Shown piece by piece: positions 51,823 to 61,404 of a stretch of DNA of 64,000 nucleotides (position 1 is its first letter; each line of letters starts with the position of its first letter). Source of the stretch: an uncultured Selenomonadales bacterium (lineage in GTDB: Bacteria; Bacillota; Negativicutes; Selenomonadales; Selenomonadaceae); assembly GCA_937877565.1 (NCBI GenBank), contig CALFJB010000063.1:32551-96550 (forward strand). Reading direction: 5' to 3'. The translations under genes were made by a program, and so were the position numbers. The notes beneath the pieces are model-generated. The model did not search any database. It saw only the letters and a list, made by a program, of their open reading frames with translations, and was not told the DNA's origin.

Positions 51823-52195
51823 ATTTTTTATTTTCGTAGTAGTTTTGAACGGCGGCTTTAATTGCCTCTTCCGCCAAAACTGAACAATGCAATTTGTGAA
51901 CGGGCAACCCGTCCAACGCCTCTGCAACGGCTTTATTTGTCAGTTGTAACGCCTCACTTACCGGCTTGCCTTTTATCATTTCGGTTGCCATTGAACTTGA
52001 CGCAATAGCCGAGCCGCATCCAAATGTTTCAAATTTTACGTCAGAAATAATATCATTATCAATTTTCAGATACATTTTCATAATATCGCCACATTTTGCG
52101 TTGCCGACTTCGCCGACGCCGTCTGCGTTTTCGATACTGCCGACGTTGCGCGGGTGGCGGAAATGATCCATAACTTTTTCGCTGTATAACGCCAT
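51821..52195 (-). CDS. iscU: Iron-sulfur cluster scaffold IscU/NifU
   Basis: This is the scaffold on which Fe-S clusters are assembled. The three cluster-binding cysteines are in GNAKCGDIMKMYLKI, TFGCGSAIASSS and HKLHCSVLAEEAI. The 124-residue protein ends without a NifU C-terminal domain. ATG 52195 follows AAAGGAAG and gives MALYSEKVMDHFRHPRNVGS. iscS lies upstream on the same strand, separated by a hairpin element. Confidence 0.95.
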   Translation of the reverse strand: MALYSEKVMDHFRHPRNVGSIENADGVGEVGNAKCGDIMKMYLKIDNDIISDVKFETFGCGSAIASSSMATEMIKGKPVSEALQLTNKAVAEALDGLPVHKLHCSVLAEEAIKAAVQNYYENKK

Positions 52196-52254
52196 TAAAA
52201 AACTTCCTTTCAAAATTTTCTATATAACACGGTATTTTTTCTAAATTTTAACTT

Positions 52255-52460
52255 TTTGAAAACGGCATTTCTTTTCGTTTTTGAAAAAAAGAAAAGAAAC
52301 GCCTTGCGCGGTTGCGTTAGCAAGCGTGCTCTTTAGTACAAAGAAAAGAAAAAACTTGTTCCGCGTATGATTCAATCCTTGCGCGGCTTGCGTAGCAAGG
52401 CGTGCTCTTTAGTTAATCAACACGCGGCGGCGGTCGTCCGTGACCGCCGTTTTTTGTCTA
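52255..52460. repeat. CGTGCTCTTTAGTAC-type composite hairpin element, copy D
   Basis: A TTTCTTTTCGTTTTTG arm faces AAAAAAAGAAAAGAAA. Next, two units containing GCGTGCTCTTTAGT lie in direct order; the second holds GGCTTGCGTAGCAAGGCG as at 48747-48764. It ends with a GGCGGTCGTCC/GACCGCC hairpin and a T-run. It lies between iscS and iscU. Confidence 0.72.
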
Positions 52461-52477
52461 ATTCAGTAAAATATTTT

Positions 52478-53668
52478 TCATTTTTCCAGAACAAAATTTT
52501 TCTTGCCATTAACTTTATCTTTCCACAGCGGCGACATATTCCGCAGATATTCTACAATTTCAGAAACTGCCGAAACAATTTTTTCAACTTCATCTTCAGA
52601 ATTGTATTCACTGAATGAAAGTCTCAAAGAACCGTGAGCAATTTCGTGCGGTCTGCCAATCGCCAATAAAACGTGGCTTGGATCTAACGAACCTGAAGTA
52701 CAAGCAGAACCGCTTGAGGCGCAAATTCCTTTGTCATCTAAAAGCAGTAACAAACTTTCGCCTTCAATTCCTTCAAAACAAAAATTCACGTTGCCGGGCA
52801 AACGTTTTTCTGCGTCGCCGTTCAAAATGCTGTAGGGAATTTTATTCAAGCCGTCGATAATTTTATTTCTAATCGCCAAAATTTTTTTCGTATTCGCCGC
52901 CATATTCGCGCAGGACTCCTCAAGAGCCGCCGCCATTGCCATAATCGCAGGAACATTTTCAGTACCGCCGCGCTTGCCTTTTTCCTGTGCGCCGCCCTCA
53001 ATTAAATTTGTCAGCGGAAAATTTTTTCTGCAGTACAAAACGCCAATACCTTTTGCGCCGTGAAATTTATGCGCCGAAATTGACAGCGCGTCTATATTTT
53101 GTTTTTGTACGTCTATTGGAATATGTCCCGCCGCTTGTACCGCGTCCGTATGAAACGGAATTTTTTTAGCGCGGCAAATTGCGCCAATTTCTTTAATCGG
53201 TTGAATCGTGCCAATTTCATTATTTGCAAACATAATCGTAACAAGGCAAGTATCAGGGCGAATTGCTTTTTCAACCTGCGCGGGATTTATCAAGCCGTTT
53301 TCGTGTACGTCCAAAAGTTCAATTTCAAAGCCTTCAGCCTCCAACTTTTTCAGCGTATGTAAAACCGCGTGATGTTCAAACGCCGTTGAAATTATATGAC
53401 GTTTATTTTTTTTCGCTCCAACTTTGGCGGCTGAAATTATCGCTTGATTGTCCGCCTCACTGCCGCCGGAAGTAAAATAAATTTCTGCGGGCGCGGCGTT
53501 GATACACTTTGCAATTTTTTCACGCGCTGAAGTTATCGCCTCCTGCGCCTTTTGTCCAAATTCATACAAGCTTGAAGGGTTGCCCCAAATGTTTTCCATA
53601 TGAAAAATCATTGCATCTATTGCGGCACGGCTCATCTTCGTGGTTGCCGCGTTGTCTGCGTAAATCAA
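52478..53668 (-). CDS. iscS: Cysteine desulfurase IscS/NifS
   Basis: This PLP enzyme takes sulfur from cysteine for Fe-S clusters. Motifs are IYADNAATTKMSRAA, the FTSGGSEADNQAIISA region, the PLP-lysine site ALSISAHKFHGAKGIG, and the active-site Cys loop CASSGSACTSGSLDPSHVLLA. The last block marks NifS-like group I enzymes. TTG 53668 is chosen because AAGGGA lies just upstream and the protein then starts at the conserved MIYADNAATT. It is divergent from the regulator at 53758. Confidence 0.96.
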   Translation of the reverse strand: MIYADNAATTKMSRAAIDAMIFHMENIWGNPSSLYEFGQKAQEAITSAREKIAKCINAAPAEIYFTSGGSEADNQAIISAAKVGAKKNKRHIISTAFEHHAVLHTLKKLEAEGFEIELLDVHENGLINPAQVEKAIRPDTCLVTIMFANNEIGTIQPIKEIGAICRAKKIPFHTDAVQAAGHIPIDVQKQNIDALSISAHKFHGAKGIGVLYCRKNFPLTNLIEGGAQEKGKRGGTENVPAIMAMAAALEESCANMAANTKKILAIRNKIIDGLNKIPYSILNGDAEKRLPGNVNFCFEGIEGESLLLLLDDKGICASSGSACTSGSLDPSHVLLAIGRPHEIAHGSLRLSFSEYNSEDEVEKIVSAVSEIVEYLRNMSPLWKDKVNGKKNFVLEK

Positions 53669-53757
53669 TTTTATCCCTTCTTTCACGAAAATTATAAACC
53701 TTTTTACCTACGTTGGCAATAGATAAAATTTTTGTTATAATAAGGCGGGTGATATAA

Positions 53758-54177
53758 ATGTTTTTAGTTTCAACGAAAGGACGCTACGCCCTGCGCGTAA
53801 TGCTAGATTTGGCAGTGCAAGATTCTGAAAAATTTGTGCCGTTAAGAGAAATTGCAGAGCGTCAAGGAATTTCAAAAAAATATCTGGAAGCCGTTTTGAA
53901 AATTTTGGTAGACAATGAATTTTTAAAAGGCGTACACGGCAGAGGCGGCGGTTATAAATTAACTCGGCAACCTTCAGAATATACCGTTGGTGAAATTTTT
54001 GAATTGACGGAAATAACTTTGTCAGTTATAGATTGTCCGGATTCCTGCGAACGAAAATCTGAATGTTTAACTTTGCCAATGTGGGAGCGATTTAATAAAT
54101 TGACGTATGATTTTTTCTATGGGATAACTTTGCAAGATATTTTAGACGGAAATCAAGGATTAGGAGCTAGGGATTAG
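53758..54177 (+). CDS. iscR: Rrf2/IscR-type Fe-S-sensing regulator
   Basis: The winged helix (STKGRYALRVMLDLAVQ to KGVHGRGGGYKLTRQP) is that of Rrf2 regulators. Three cysteines in IDCPDSCERKSECLTL are placed as cluster ligands, so it probably senses Fe-S status and represses iscS-iscU from the 89-base divergent intergenic region. The last residues (GNQGLGARD) are encoded by a repeat inserted into the gene end; the older C-terminus, TLQDILDEKKAAG, is still readable at about 54206. Confidence 0.93.
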   Translation: MFLVSTKGRYALRVMLDLAVQDSEKFVPLREIAERQGISKKYLEAVLKILVDNEFLKGVHGRGGGYKLTRQPSEYTVGEIFELTEITLSVIDCPDSCERKSECLTLPMWERFNKLTYDFFYGITLQDILDGNQGLGARD

Positions 54178-54285
54178 GAATTAGGGAAATTTTCAATCGC
54201 TAAAACTTTACAAGATATTTTAGACGAAAAAAAAGCGGCTGGAGTAAAATCCTAACCGCTAAAACCTAACCGTTAAAATCTAAAA
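54160..54285. repeat. TTAGGGATTAGG-type repeat inserted at the end of iscR
   Basis: GGATTAGGAGCTAGGGATTA (54157-54176) is one arm, and CCTAACCGCTAAAACCTAACC (54252-54272, quoted to 20 bases plus one C) is a later one. The segment ACTTTGCAAGATATTTTAGA of iscR recurs as ACTTTACAAGATATTTTAGA just beyond the first arm, so the insertion is flanked by a duplication. Confidence 0.7.
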
Positions 54286-54286
54286 T

Positions 54287-56666
54287 TTAGCGTACTTCTT
54301 CGCCATATTTAGCTTTAATGGCGGCTTTATGAAAATACATTGCCTCATCAGCTTCTTGTGAAACTTCGTCAAAAGTCATTCCGTTTTTGTAAATAGAAAT
54401 TCCGCGAGCAATAGAAACAGTTAATATATCTTCGCCCGCCTTGTAAGTTTCTACCGCCGCTCTTTTATCAAAGACTACCAAAAGTTGTTCGCGGTCGTCG
54501 TAGTCTTCATTTTCTAAAATCGCCGCAAATTCGTCTCCGCCGGTACGATAAACTAAACTGTTTGCAAAAACTTCATTGATAACTTTGGCGGCGTGGCGCA
54601 ACATTTCATTTCCTGCCTCGTGTCCGTAGTTGTCATTAACCTTTTTCAAAAAATTGGCGTCGAACATAACCACCGCGTAATTTAAATCAGGGTTGGATTT
54701 AATTTTTTCGTCCAGTTCAGCTTTTTTGCTGATATAAGCCGCAGGATTTAAAAGCCCCGTCAATTTATCACGGTAAACATAAATTTCTAACTTCGCCGCC
54801 ATTTCTCGAATACTGCGAACTAAAATTCCCAATTCGTTGCCGGATTCATAGGAAATTTTAACATTCAAATCGCCGGAGGCAATACGTTTCGCCGCCTCTG
54901 TCATTCCAGCTAACGGGCGAATTGCTCTCGACGCAAGCGCAATACTGATAATCGAAATTAACATTGCTACAAAAATACTTGCGGCGATTAAGTAAGTGCA
55001 TCATAATTTCATTTCGCGCTTGGTGAACGCGGTTTAAAGGCGTTGCAAGCCCTAACCACATACCATTTCCCAAATAAACTTCTATTTCTTGAAATTCGGG
55101 ATTAGGCTGAAACAGTGAACCTTGCGGCTGATCTTTATGATAAAGCACGCGGTTATTTCTGTTCATTATATAGACGTAGCCATAATCATAAATTGACATT
55201 CGGCGCAGTTCCTGAATAATAAAATTAAAATCTATATCCATACCGACGACGCCAATAAATTTTCCGTCCAGAAATAGCGGTGCTACGTAGGAAATAACAT
55301 AAAAATCTGTTACGGCGTCAACATAAGGCTCAATCCACGTGGCGTGCTTTGCTTTCATTGGAATATAGTACCAGCCAACATTTTGAACATCATCGGGATC
55401 ATAAGGCGCAAGGTCGATTGGTTGACGTTCAATAAATGGAGAAAGTTCACCTTCCCAACGTGCCTCTTCGCGCTGCATTGAAAAGCCGCCGCTTGTTCCT
55501 TCAATTTCAGGGATAAATCTCAAATAATATGAAATGCTCCCGTCAATTCCAACTGATTCAAAACTAAACATATTTTTCATTTCGTTAAGATAATTTTTCC
55601 TGTACTCTGCATCGTTCGCCAAACGGTCGTAACTTTCAATAGAATCTAATGCTTGAAGTTTCATTCCATTTACTGCTTGACGCACCAGAAAAAATGTTCG
55701 ATACAATCTTTCACGACAAATAGCACTCATTGCATGCAGTGAATCATTGGCGTGAGAATTTACCATTTCGCCCATAGCTACGGAACTTCCCCAACCTAAA
55801 ACGCTTGCCGACAAAAATACAGTTTGCGATACCAAAAATACAACTTCAATCATAATGGAGCGGCGATAACGCAACATTAAATAAACCATTATGACAAGAT
55901 AAACATCAATCATTGAAAGACTTTCTGAAACAAAAAACAGCCAAATATTTAAATTGTCCATTCCGTAAATTTGGAATCTATTCAAATAAAGGACGCCGAA
56001 AGGAAAAAGCATATAGAATCCCAATGCTATAATCCATTCTGTTTTAGTTTCGTCGTTGTACTGGTAATTTTGATTTATTGGCGGAGAATCATATAAAGCG
56101 TAGCCGCGACTTGCCAAAAAGAAAAACCACGCCAAATCTAAAAAGACTGCTATAAAAAAATCGTTGGCAAAGCAAGCCAAAAAATAAATTGGGACTGTAG
56201 CTTTTCGCTCCTCAAAAAACCAATCCGTTACAGCTGACAATTCTGCATCTGTAGCCGTCAACGCTTTAAATACCGACGTTACAAAAAATGTTACAAAGAA
56301 AACTATCAGAAATTTTTTCAGCGTTTCTATACTAAGCGGAGTTGAATTTTCATCTGAATCAACTTTCAATTTTTGCCAAATTAAGTATGGCAAGTATCCT
56401 GCAAAAAATATCCATAAACTTTTAAAAATATGTTGGAGAAAATTATTAAAATCAAATCCTGCAGAAAATATTTCAGGAAATGTAAAAATCCCGCCAACAT
56501 AAACGCCCACCGCCGCGACCGGTCCCCATAACAATCCCAAAATTGGCGGCAGAAATACAGCAACAGTTACAATTTTTTCGGGCATTACGATTATTAAGCC
56601 CGCGTATGTTGCAACTAACCAATACAACAACGCGGATACAGCAAAATGATAAAAATTTTGTCTCAC
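54287..56666 (-). pseudogene. Membrane sensor diguanylate cyclase (frameshifted)
   Basis: Two overlapping frames together encode one protein. The first (54858-56666) has an N-terminal membrane domain of about eight segments and a Cache-like sensor domain (VISYVAPLFLDGKFIGVVGM). It then shifts frame near 54985-55005, in ATGATGCACTTACTTAATC. The second frame reads YLIAASIFVAMLISIISIAL (a membrane helix), HAMP (MTEAAKRIASGDLNV) and an intact GGDEF domain (RDKLTGLLN, YRTGGDEFAAIL). A single extra base explains it. Without correction no cyclase linked to the sensor is made, though a short GGDEF product from ATG 54964 is possible. It overlaps the TRAP-type protein gene by 4 bases (GTGA). Confidence 0.82.
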
Positions 56667-57721
56667 ACGTCGTCATCCTTTTTAAAATTTTTGTCCATAT
56701 CAATACGAAAAGCCTTGCAAGCCTCTTCGCCATATTTAGCTTTCAATTTTTCGCGCAGTGGACGAATTTTTTCTTTGAAAACTGCCAACTCTTCATCAGT
56801 TAAATCTATAACTTGCAAGCCTTCTTCTTCAAATTCTGTACGAATATGTTTTTCTCGATTTTCAAGATAATTGCGACTCCATTCGCAAGCCTCAAGCATT
56901 TTTTCTTTGAGTAATTTTTGAGTTTTGGGCTCCAAACTGTCAAAAGTTTTTCTATTTGCAACAAAAAGATAATTTTCATAAAGATAATTCCAAACAGTCA
57001 TATATTTTTGAATTTTGTTGAGGCGTCCGGATTTCATAAGGAAAAAGCCGTTTTCTTGCCCTTGAATGACGCCTTGTTGAATTGCAACATTTAATTCACT
57101 CCAACCTAAAGGTACAGGCGTTGCTCCCAATTCAGCAAAAAAAAGCCGGTAAACTTCGCCGCCTAATACACGAATACGCAAGCCTTGCATATCTTCAGGT
57201 TTTCTTATTGGATTGATATTGCTTGAAAGTTGCCGCATTGCGTTATGTGTTGAGCCGAGATAAACCAGCCCATATTCTGAAAGAATTTTTGCGTAATAAT
57301 CGCCGCCGCTGTGGTCGATAACTTGCCGCGCCTCTTGATAACTTGAAAACGACCAAGGAATAGTTGCAACTTCCAAACGTGAATCAAGCAGAGACATTGT
57401 ACCGGAAACATACGCGCCCAAATCAAACGCGCCTTCCGCCAATGCTTTTACCGCTTCATTTGTATTTCCGCCCGTCAATTCGTCATTCGGGTAAAATTCT
57501 ATTTGAACGTTGCCGCCGGACGCAAGTTTAACAAGATTTGCAAAACGCCGCGCCGTGAGTGATTCAATTCCAATTTCTGTACCGTTGGCAGTCATTACCA
57601 AACGCACTTTTTCATATTCTTCGCCGTTATTTGGAAGTTCAATTTGAGATTTGCTGAAAATATTTAAAACCGCCGAAATACACAATATTGAAACAAATAA
57701 CACCCAACAAATTCTAATCAT
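56663..57721 (-). CDS. TRAP-type solute-binding protein (DctP family), without transporter genes
   Basis: An N-terminal membrane/signal segment (MIRICWVLFVSILCISAVL) precedes a DctP-type binding domain: VRLVMTANGTEIGIESLTAR, IEFYPNDELTGGNTNEAVKA, the LRIRVLGGEVYRLFFAELGA region with the carboxylate-binding Arg, and AIQQGVIQGQENGFFLMKSG. The 352-residue length is normal. No dctQ or dctM membrane genes are nearby. Instead it overlaps the sensor cyclase by 4 bases, so it probably works as a ligand receptor for that sensor. Confidence 0.9.
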   Translation of the reverse strand: MIRICWVLFVSILCISAVLNIFSKSQIELPNNGEEYEKVRLVMTANGTEIGIESLTARRFANLVKLASGGNVQIEFYPNDELTGGNTNEAVKALAEGAFDLGAYVSGTMSLLDSRLEVATIPWSFSSYQEARQVIDHSGGDYYAKILSEYGLVYLGSTHNAMRQLSSNINPIRKPEDMQGLRIRVLGGEVYRLFFAELGATPVPLGWSELNVAIQQGVIQGQENGFFLMKSGRLNKIQKYMTVWNYLYENYLFVANRKTFDSLEPKTQKLLKEKMLEACEWSRNYLENREKHIRTEFEEEGLQVIDLTDEELAVFKEKIRPLREKLKAKYGEEACKAFRIDMDKNFKKDDDV

Positions 57722-57891
57722 GGAGATTTCCTCCGCTTAAAAAAAATTTTACAAGAATTTAAAAATTTAAGTTTCTTAAAATAAAATACGAAAAATATCA
57801 GATATACATAAAAAAATTTCCGTGAAATTTCGATACAAAAATATAAAAATCCTGCCTATAAGTTTGGATTTATTCAAAAAAAATAGCGGCT

Positions 57892-58758
57892 TTAACCGCT
57901 TTTCAATTCCTGCAACAACGTTAAATAATTTTCGTAACGTTCGCGCAGAATTTTTTTATTTTCTACAGCATTTTTAACGCCGCAATTTGGCTCGTGGCTG
58001 TGACTGCAACCATTTAAAAATTTACATTCGCCGGAAAAATTTTCAAATTCCTTGAAACAGTATTTCAGATTTTCGGCAGTAATTCCCGCCTCGTTTAAAT
58101 CAACCGCGCTGAAACCGGGCGTATCAACCAAAAAGCCGTCGCCAAATTCAATCAATTCAGAAACGCGCGTGGTATGTTTGCCGCGTAAAATTTTTTCGCT
58201 GACAGTTCCAACTTTCAATTTTAAATTGGCGTCGATTTTATTCAGCAGTGAAGATTTACCAACGCCGCTTGCACCCGCAAAAACCGTAACGCCGCTTGAC
58301 AAAATTTTTTTCAATTCGCCAACGCCTGCGCCCGTCAAAGTCGAAGTACGAATAACTTTGTAAAGATTTTCATATTCTGACAAAAAATTTTCATCGTCAA
58401 TTAAATCAATTTTGTTGACGCAAATAACAATTTCGGCAAGTTTGGAATTTTCGGCGATTGAAATAAATCTGTCCAAAAGTAGGCGATGTAAATCAGGTTG
58501 AGCGGCGGCAAATGTCAAAATAACTTTGTCAACATTCGCAACGCTCGGACGATTCAATAAAGATTTACGCGGCAAAATTTTTTCAATGACGCCGGATTTA
58601 TCTTTGAGTTTAGAAATTTCTACAAAGTCGCCGGGATAAACCGCGCTGCCAAATTTTTTATCACGTTGCAAAATTCCACGCAGTTTGCAGGGGATTAATT
58701 CAGATTCAACTTTCACGAAGAAAAAACTGTTATAAAATTTTATGACGCGTCCGATCAT
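57892..58758 (-). CDS. rsgA: Ribosome small-subunit GTPase RsgA
   Basis: RsgA checks late 30S assembly. It is a circularly permuted GTPase: an OB fold first (RVIKFYNSFFFVKVE), then G4 (VICVNKIDLIDDE), G1 (VFAGASGVGKSSLLNKI), G3 (VDTPGFSAVDL) and a C-terminal zinc knuckle (CKFLNGCSHSHEPNCGV). The 288-residue length is typical. Its start overlaps the kinase stop by 4 bases, completing a stp-prkC-rsgA operon as in other Firmicutes. Confidence 0.97.
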   Translation of the reverse strand: MIGRVIKFYNSFFFVKVESELIPCKLRGILQRDKKFGSAVYPGDFVEISKLKDKSGVIEKILPRKSLLNRPSVANVDKVILTFAAAQPDLHRLLLDRFISIAENSKLAEIVICVNKIDLIDDENFLSEYENLYKVIRTSTLTGAGVGELKKILSSGVTVFAGASGVGKSSLLNKIDANLKLKVGTVSEKILRGKHTTRVSELIEFGDGFLVDTPGFSAVDLNEAGITAENLKYCFKEFENFSGECKFLNGCSHSHEPNCGVKNAVENKKILRERYENYLTLLQELKSG

Positions 58759-60539
58759 TGAAATTTTTCCCCTTCGTCTTCAGGCGTAGGAATATTATCT
58801 TCAAATGGTTTATATTCGCCCGGCATTTCCTCTTCAACTTCTTTTGCGGCGGCAACAATTAAATCAACTTTCGTACCGGCTTCAACCGCGTAATCAGGCG
58901 CGGGATTTTGGCTAATAATCGTATCTGTAGCCTGCAAACTTTCTATGTAAGAAATGTTTCCAACACTCAAGCCGCTATTTTCAATATTGTACTGCGCCAT
59001 TTCCAAATTTATATTTTGAACATTTGGAACGTAAACTTTTTCAACGGAAGGTTGAGCAATAGTTTTAGTTTCAGGTTTAACTGTTTGCCCGCGTGAAACT
59101 ATCAAGTCGATAGTTTGCCCGCGATTAATTTTTGTACCAATGGCGGGATCTTGTGAAACGATTGTACCGGGATCTTTTTCAGATTCCTTTTCGTAAATTG
59201 AGCCGACTTGCAAACCAAGTTTTTGAATACGTTCGACGGCGGCTAATTTCGTCAAGCCGACAAGATCGGGCATTTCGATAGTCTCGCCGCCTTTGCTGAC
59301 ATAAATAGTTATAAAGCGTCCAGGTTTAACATTTCTTTCGGCGGGCGGTTCTTGCTTGACGACTTCGCCCGCAGGAATATTTGAATCATAAATTTCAACG
59401 ACAGTAACGCGCAGTTGTGCATCTTCCAAAATTTGCCGCGCCAAATTCAGTTGCTTGCCAACGACTGATGGAACAGGAATTTCTTCATTTTGCCAAGTTC
59501 CGCCAAACGCCATTAAAACGCCTGCGCCAATTCCCATAACTAAAAAAATTATAAGTCCGAACATAAATAATTTGGATTGGATAAAAGTTTTTCGCGCAGG
59601 TTTTTTCGTGCTGGATTGATTCATTGCATTTTGACGAATATTTCTGCGCGGCGGAAGTGTAGCATTTTTTGAACGCGGCAAAATTTGTGTGGCGTCGGGG
59701 TCGTCGTTCATTTGTGCAACGCTTAAATTTGCTTCGACGTTTGAAAGTGCTTGAATCATATCGAAACTTGAAAGGCGCAAGTCAGGATTTTTATTCATTG
59801 CACGTAAAACGATAGCCTCAAGCATTGGCGGAATTTGTGAACGCAATGAGCTTGGCGGCGTCGGTTCTTCCTCAATATGTTTCATTGCGATTGAAACGGG
59901 ATTTTCGCCCGTGAAAGGCAGTTGATTTGTCAACATTTCGTACATTACAATTCCCAAAGAATACACGTCAGATTTTGGCGTGATAGTTCCGCCTTGCGCC
60001 TGTTCCGGTGAAAAATAATGTACCGAGCCAATAACATTTCCGCTGTAAGTCATAGTTGATTCAGTAACTGCGCGAGCAATTCCAAAGTCCGCAATTTTAG
60101 CGTGACCATCCGGCGTCATTAAAATATTGTGCGGCTTAATATCGCAGTGAACCAAATTATGGGCGTGCGCGTGCGCCAAGCCGTTTGCAATATCTTTAGC
60201 AATTTGTGTGGCGGTTAAAATGTCAAGTGCGCCTTCTTGCCGAAGTTTTTCTTTCAGCGAATTTCCTTGAACATATTCCATAACAATATAATGATCTACG
60301 CCGTCAATTCCAACGTCATAAATGTTTACAATGTTTGGATGAGCAAGACGCGCCGCCGCTTTTGCTTCGCTGTGAAATTTTTCAATAAACTCTAAATCGG
60401 AACGGTAAGCCTCGTGAAGAATTTTTACTGCAACGGGACGATCCAAAGAATTGTCATGCGCACAATAAACTTCAGCCATTCCGCCGGAACCAATTTTTTC
60501 TTCAAGTTCGTATCGCCCGCCCAATATTCGCCCCAACAT
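58755..60539 (-). CDS. prkC: PASTA-domain Ser/Thr protein kinase
   Basis: This membrane kinase senses cell-wall fragments. The cytoplasmic kinase domain (about 1-265) has IGSGGMAEVYCAHD, VAVKIL, HCDIKPHNILM (HCD in place of HRD), DFGIARA and SPEQAQGG. One membrane helix (FMFGLIIFLVMGIGAGVLMA, about 328-347) follows, then three PASTA domains beginning VPSVVGKQ, MPDLVGLT and VPNVQNIN. The acidic tail is short. ATG 60539 follows AAAGGAGG. The phosphatase gene lies just upstream. Confidence 0.96.
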   Translation of the reverse strand: MLGRILGGRYELEEKIGSGGMAEVYCAHDNSLDRPVAVKILHEAYRSDLEFIEKFHSEAKAAARLAHPNIVNIYDVGIDGVDHYIVMEYVQGNSLKEKLRQEGALDILTATQIAKDIANGLAHAHAHNLVHCDIKPHNILMTPDGHAKIADFGIARAVTESTMTYSGNVIGSVHYFSPEQAQGGTITPKSDVYSLGIVMYEMLTNQLPFTGENPVSIAMKHIEEEPTPPSSLRSQIPPMLEAIVLRAMNKNPDLRLSSFDMIQALSNVEANLSVAQMNDDPDATQILPRSKNATLPPRRNIRQNAMNQSSTKKPARKTFIQSKLFMFGLIIFLVMGIGAGVLMAFGGTWQNEEIPVPSVVGKQLNLARQILEDAQLRVTVVEIYDSNIPAGEVVKQEPPAERNVKPGRFITIYVSKGGETIEMPDLVGLTKLAAVERIQKLGLQVGSIYEKESEKDPGTIVSQDPAIGTKINRGQTIDLIVSRGQTVKPETKTIAQPSVEKVYVPNVQNINLEMAQYNIENSGLSVGNISYIESLQATDTIISQNPAPDYAVEAGTKVDLIVAAAKEVEEEMPGEYKPFEDNIPTPEDEGEKFQ

Positions 60540-60574
60540 AAAATTTCCTCCTTTCCGCTGTTTGTACGCCATTT

Positions 60575-61282
60575 TCATAAATTTTCAACTCCAACAACCA
60601 TAACTGAAACATTATCAATCCCGCCGTTATCAAGCGCGGCTTGTATTAAATCTTCGGCAGGATTTAAACTTGTCAAAAGAATTTCAGAAATATTTTCGTC
60701 GTCAACCATATTTGTCAGCCCGTCCGTGCAAAGTAAAAAAATATCGCCGTTTTCGACGGGAAAACTTGCCGTATCAACTGAAATTTCTTCGACTGCGCCG
60801 ACCGCTTGAGTCAAAATATTTTTCATTGGATGAACTCTTGCTTCAGCTTCGGTAATTTCGCCGCGCCTTACCAATTCTTCAACGTAGGAATGATCTTGCG
60901 TCATCTGTTCAAAAATTTTATTTCTAAGTCGATAAAGTCTGCTGTCTCCTACGTGTGCAAAGTAAGCACGGTTGTTATAAATGTGCAGAATTGTTGCAGT
61001 TGTTCCCATTCCGTGATAGGCGGGATTATTTTCAGCTTCGCGCAGAATTGCCGCGTTGGATTTTAAAATTGCCTTTTTCAAAATATCTTCGTGGAAAGGT
61101 GCGGGAACTGCAGATAAAAAATTTTTTGTTATGTCAATTAACATTTGGCTTGCAACTTCGCCCGCCGCCTGCCCGCCCATTCCGTCTGCTACTACAAATG
61201 TTTCAGGCTCGATAAAAATTATTGCGTCTTCGTTATTTTTCCGAACTTTTCCAACGTGCGTTGCTTGATACACTTTGGACAT
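60575..61282 (-). CDS. stp: PP2C-type Ser/Thr phosphatase (Stp/PrpC)
   Basis: This metal-dependent phosphatase counteracts the kinase encoded next. It shows THVGKVRKNNEDAI, VADGMGGQAAGEVAS, ILHIYNNRAYFAHVGDSRLY and LCTDGLTNMVDD, which hold the metal-binding Asp residues. The 235-residue length is normal. Upstream lies a repeat and then the FHA-domain gene, which is probably part of the same signalling set. Confidence 0.96.
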   Translation of the reverse strand: MSKVYQATHVGKVRKNNEDAIIFIEPETFVVADGMGGQAAGEVASQMLIDITKNFLSAVPAPFHEDILKKAILKSNAAILREAENNPAYHGMGTTATILHIYNNRAYFAHVGDSRLYRLRNKIFEQMTQDHSYVEELVRRGEITEAEARVHPMKNILTQAVGAVEEISVDTASFPVENGDIFLLCTDGLTNMVDDENISEILLTSLNPAEDLIQAALDNGGIDNVSVMVVGVENL

Positions 61283-61304
61283 TGAAATTTCTCCCTTCGG
61301 TCGA

Positions 61305-61403
61305 AATTTAGGGGTTAGTGATTAGTGGCTAGAGCAACTGCTCCGACTTGTCGCAGTTGCAAGGGAAATAACCTAACAGCTAACGCCTAACCGCTAACAC
61401 CTA
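61305..61403. repeat. TTAGTGATTAG-type inverted repeat between fha and stp
   Basis: GGGGTTAGTGATTAGTGGCT on one arm faces TAACAGCTAACGCCTAACCG on the other, with a GCAACTGCTCC/GCAGTTGC hairpin inside. It begins directly after the FHA gene stop codon. Confidence 0.68.
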
Positions 61404-61404
61404 A

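Noticed and set aside
57722..57891. A gene in the AT-rich gap between the TRAP-type protein and rsgA
   Set aside because: No reading frame with a ribosome site is visible; the stretch probably holds only the promoter of the TRAP-type gene.
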